The notes under the pieces: model-generated | Told to the model about the DNA's origin: nothing | What the model saw: only the letters and a program-made list of their open reading frames with translations | Database searches by the model: none | Shown here: positions 13,348 to 15,798 of the stretch, one piece after another | How the letters are laid out: every line of letters starts with the position of its first letter | Numbering within the stretch: the stretch's first letter is position 1 | Position numbers and translations under genes: made by a program | From: Pelotomaculum sp. UBA4789 | GTDB lineage: Bacteria > Bacillota > Desulfotomaculia > Desulfotomaculales > Pelotomaculaceae | Direction of reading: 5' to 3' | DNA length: 15,798 nt | Assembly: GCA_002402945.1 (NCBI GenBank) | Contig: DHGV01000107.1 | Location: forward strand, 1-15,798

Positions 13348-13374
13348 GAAGCAGGAGAACCGTCCCCCTGCTTC
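13348..13374. repeat. Hairpin with AGAACCGTCCCC motif
   Basis: GAAGCAGG (13348-13355) pairs with CCTGCTTC (13367-13374) around a loop holding AGAACCGTCCC. GGGGACGGTTCT-type hairpins are, from memory, frequent dispersed repeats in Clostridia and related genomes, so this is probably a repeat copy rather than a gene-specific signal. No T-run follows. Confidence 0.5.
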
Positions 13375-13390
13375 TACATAAGGAGCAATT

Positions 13391-13421
13391 AAGCCGCTGG
13401 TTGAAAAACCGGCGGCTTTTT
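13391..13421 (+). terminator. Rho-independent terminator after sufB
   Basis: AAGCCGCTGGTT-GAAA-AACCGGCGGCTT forms a 12-bp stem (one T-G pair) with a GNRA-like loop, ending in five T residues (13417-13421). Confidence 0.9.
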
Positions 13422-13422
13422 G

Positions 13423-13701
13423 TTGTATTAGATAATTACTTACTTTCCCCTGCCCCCTTAAACACCACCAGATATACGTATTAACTAAAGAATAATATTG
13501 TTTCTCTTGTAATTAATCGCATTTTGCAATATGCTAAATTTGCAGAAAGTTATCGAGTGATGCAAATAAAAGATTATACAAAGGTCTAACAGAAAACTAT
13601 AATAACGAGTAACTATCATTATCAGTAAGTATGGTATACTTTATTATCCATACCAGTTACTATCCCGGAATACATTACGATTAATAATATAGAGACTGAA
13701 T
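13423..13701. other. AT-rich intergenic region with candidate regulated promoter
   Basis: No credible gene is seen between the sufB terminator and the next block. The region is very AT-rich compared with its neighbours. TGGTATACT (13632-13640) is an extended -10 without a good -35. It lies inside an imperfect dyad: GTATGG (13629-13634) pairs with CCATAC (13648-13653), and AGTAA (13624-13628) pairs with TTACT (13657-13661) across a bulge. AGTAACTATC (13609-13618) and AGTTACTATC (13655-13664) form a near-direct repeat around it. This looks like a regulator binding site for the methyltransferase/GH3 pair. Confidence 0.45.
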
Positions 13702-13776
13702 ATGTATGAAATTATAAATAAAGGCATTCGCTCTTACCTCTTTAACATTGATCTATACAGGTATGGTGGAAAATGA
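13702..13776 (+). CDS. Possible 24-codon leader ORF
   Basis: ATG 13702 opens a frame reading MYEIINKGIRSYLFNIDLYR and ending at a TGA that overlaps the start of the next gene as ATGA. The overlap suggests translational coupling, since the downstream gene has only a weak GGTGG site. No good ribosome binding site precedes this ORF and it resembles nothing known, so it may be chance. Confidence 0.3.
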   Translation: MYEIINKGIRSYLFNIDLYRYGGK

Positions 13777-14336
13777 TATTCATTCTGACAGGATGTCTGG
13801 CATTCATATTTTTCTACATTTTCGATCTCAATCAAATTAAAATTTTTAACAAAGCGGTAAACCTCAGTTTTGCAGCGGGCATAGCGCTATTAGCCGTTTC
13901 CACTTTTGGTATCATGCTGGGTAATTACGATGGTTTTGTCATTGCCGGCCCGTTGAAACTGCTTTTGGGAGCACTGGCGATTGGTACAATGGTCATGATG
14001 CTCTATTCCTTGTTTGCCGCGCTTCCCTTCAGTAAAACATATGTGGAAGCGGCCAAGGGGAAAAATGTTGTTGACACCGGCATGTATGCTCTCTGCCGCC
14101 ATCCCGGTGTGCTTTGGTTTATCTTTCTTTATATTTTTCTGTGGCTTGCTACAGGCAAAATGATGATGTTATGGGCAGGTATAGTCTGGACGGTTATGGA
14201 TATCATCCACGTTTATATCCAGGACCGCTGGCTTTTTCCACGGACGCTGAACGGTTACAGGCAGTATAAAAAGAAAGTGCCCTTTCTGTTGCCCAGCCGC
14301 GCCAGTATTATAAACTGCTTATCATCTTTGAGATAG
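13773..14336 (+). CDS. Integral membrane methyltransferase, ICMT/PEMT-like
   Basis: This 187-aa membrane protein has about five hydrophobic helices. The C-terminal half holds GMYALCRHPGVLWFIFLYIF, then DRWLFPRTLNGYRQYKKKVPFLLP. The GxY..xRHP motif and the terminal Y..Y...VP element are the SAM-binding signature of isoprenylcysteine carboxyl methyltransferase and phospholipid methyltransferase relatives. Substrate unknown: lipid, quinone-like or acyl compound. The start ATG 13773 has a weak GGTGG site and overlaps a possible leader ORF. The GH3-family gene starts 10 nt after its stop, so the two are one operon and may act on the same molecule. Confidence 0.8.
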   Translation: MIFILTGCLAFIFFYIFDLNQIKIFNKAVNLSFAAGIALLAVSTFGIMLGNYDGFVIAGPLKLLLGALAIGTMVMMLYSLFAALPFSKTYVEAAKGKNVVDTGMYALCRHPGVLWFIFLYIFLWLATGKMMMLWAGIVWTVMDIIHVYIQDRWLFPRTLNGYRQYKKKVPFLLPSRASIINCLSSLR

Positions 14337-14346
14337 GGAGGTCTAT

Positions 14347-15798
14347 GTGAATTTAGACCAAAAACTCCGCCAAAAAAAATACGATCAAATCTGGCAGGAA
14401 TACTGCGGTTTTCTGGATTTTTCAGTTTCCGAGTACATGGAGGTCCAAAACCGTCTCATGCTGGAACAGATTGAACTTTATGCCGGCTGCGAGCTCGGCA
14501 GGCGCATTATGAAAAACATAAAACCTGCCAGTATAGACGAGTACAGGCAGGCGGTACCACTTACCGTATATGAAGATTATGCTGATATTCTGCTGCCAAA
14601 AGTGGAATCTGCGCTTCCTTCAAAACCCGTCATATGGATTGAAACCACTTGGGAAGGCGGTAAAAAACCAGTAAAAGTGGCTCCTTATACCGAGGGTATG
14701 TTAAGAAATCATAAGAACAACACAATCGCATGTATGATTCTTGCTACCAGTAACCAGAAAGGCCATTTTACATTAAGGGGAGGAGAAAATTTTCTGTATG
14801 GTATGGCGCCACTGCCTTATCTGACAGGATTGGTACCCCACCTCATATCAAGTGAACTATCGGTAAATTTCATGCCGCCAACCAAAGAGGCGGTGAAAAT
14901 GAAATTTGGGCAGAGAAACAGAATAGGTTTTGAAATGGGTATGCAAAAGGGCATCGACATGTTTTTCGGACTGAGCAGTGTAATCATTAAAATTAGTGAT
15001 ACTTTTGTCTCCGGCGCCGGTTCCGGCGGCAGTTTCAATATTATCAAAAACTCTCCCAGAATGAATTACCGCCTGATAAAAGCCTGGTTAAAAAGCAGGC
15101 GGGATCATGTTCCGATCCAGCCAAAGGATATCTGGCAGCTGAAAGGGCTGATCTGCGCCGGCACGGACAGCGCCAGCCTGAAAAGGAAAATCAAGGAGTA
15201 CTGGGGGGTTAAGCCCCTGGAGATCTTCGGCGGTACCGAACCCACCTGTATTGCTACGGAAACATGGGATAAGAACGGGCTGGTTTTTTTCCCCGATGTC
15301 TGTTTTTATGAGTTTATACCCAGGTCGGAACTGGAAAAGAATATTGATGACCCTGCCTACATCCCCAAGACTTATCTCATGGATGAACTGCTGGCGGGAA
15401 ATGAATATGAGCTGGTGATCTCCAGTTTAAAAGGCGGGGCATTTGCCCGTTACAGAATGGGTGATATTTTTAAATGCCTGTCACTGGACAATGATCGAGT
15501 CGGCATTAATCTGCCGCATTTCGCTTACGTGGACCGTGACCCGAGGATCATTGATTTAGCCGGGTTTACCCGCATTTCAGAAGGTACGATCAATGAGGCC
15601 TTAACGCTGTCAAAACTTGATATTCCCGAATGGTTTGCGATTAAGGAAAATGTTGATTACAACAGGTCTTACCTGCACCTTTATGTCGAAGTAGGCGCCG
15701 ATGGGATAAAGGAAGCCATGACCAAAGACATTATCAAGGAGCATCTCTCAATATATTTTCGTTATGTTGACACCGATTATAACGATCTGAAGCACCTG
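14347..15798 (+). CDS. GH3-family acyl-adenylating enzyme (3' end outside the window)
   Basis: The frame is open for 484 codons to the window end. GTG 14347 is the start: GGGAGG lies 5 nt before it, and the neighbouring ATG 14345 meets TGA at once. The sequence matches bacterial GH3 (auxin-responsive GH3-like) proteins of the ANL adenylating superfamily, which activate a carboxylate with ATP and join it to an amine or thiol. WIETTWEGGKKPVKVAPYTEGM is the P-loop-like motif, LEIFGGTEPT the A5-type motif, and FARYRMGDIFKC the YRxGD-type motif. The family is about 500-600 residues, so about 50-100 residues are missing. In the first motif the usual TSGTT is changed to ETTWEGG. Substrate unknown. 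Confidence 0.85.
   Translation, partial: MNLDQKLRQKKYDQIWQEYCGFLDFSVSEYMEVQNRLMLEQIELYAGCELGRRIMKNIKPASIDEYRQAVPLTVYEDYADILLPKVESALPSKPVIWIETTWEGGKKPVKVAPYTEGMLRNHKNNTIACMILATSNQKGHFTLRGGENFLYGMAPLPYLTGLVPHLISSELSVNFMPPTKEAVKMKFGQRNRIGFEMGMQKGIDMFFGLSSVIIKISDTFVSGAGSGGSFNIIKNSPRMNYRLIKAWLKSRRDHVPIQPKDIWQLKGLICAGTDSASLKRKIKEYWGVKPLEIFGGTEPTCIATETWDKNGLVFFPDVCFYEFIPRSELEKNIDDPAYIPKTYLMDELLAGNEYELVISSLKGGAFARYRMGDIFKCLSLDNDRVGINLPHFAYVDRDPRIIDLAGFTRISEGTINEALTLSKLDIPEWFAIKENVDYNRSYLHLYVEVGADGIKEAMTKDIIKEHLSIYFRYVDTDYNDLKHL

Overview
The window looks like a chromosomal segment of an anaerobic, Gram-positive (Firmicutes) bacterium, probably close to the Peptococcaceae (Desulfotomaculum/Pelotomaculum type). 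This is inference from strong AGGAGG-type ribosome binding sites, a two-gene SufC/SufB iron-sulfur system, a LipM-type octanoyltransferase, and heavy use of redox cysteines and selenocysteine. No rRNA, tRNA, CRISPR array, insertion sequence or phage gene was seen.

The most important point is that three genes are cut short if TGA is read only as stop. Each has an in-frame TGA at a position expected for a redox Cys/Sec, followed at the right distance by a hairpin fitting the bacterial SECIS pattern. They are a 65-aa AhpD-like protein (CQPU, minus strand, 1465-1662), a SelW/Rdx-like domain fused to a DUF2703 domain (CVDU, minus strand, 1754-2572), and a 112-aa thioredoxin-fold-like protein with a CGU motif (plus strand, 10852-11190).

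Layout. 1-1323: 3' part of glmS. 1465-3967, minus strand: a metalloid-type operon reading padR-like regulator, ArsP/DUF318-type permease, Rdx-DUF2703 selenoprotein, AhpD-like selenoprotein. It converges on glmS at a shared bidirectional terminator. 4112-5573: a divergent arsR-acr3 arsenite resistance operon with a 28-bp palindromic operator over its promoter. 5668-10751: a gene run of GcvH-like lipoyl carrier, two DGC-domain proteins, OsmC-family protein, dihydrolipoyl dehydrogenase, lipoyl synthase and octanoyltransferase, with no glycine-decarboxylase or 2-oxoacid dehydrogenase subunits. It is followed by the CGU selenoprotein and a strong terminator. 11277-11486, minus strand: a small DUF2892-type membrane protein. 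11689-13342: sufC-sufB (the minimal, SmsCB-like arrangement) and a terminator. 13773 to the end: an ICMT-like membrane methyltransferase and a GH3-family acyl-adenylating enzyme running off the window.

How the genes may work together. The lipoyl block contains everything needed to make a lipoylated carrier (LipM, LipA), re-reduce it (Lpd) and perhaps use it (OsmC, DGC proteins). It sits between two metalloid/thiol operons and ends in a selenoprotein. A dedicated lipoyl/selenol redox relay, perhaps for peroxide, sulfur or arsenic chemistry, is the main hypothesis. Its substrate cannot be told from the sequence.
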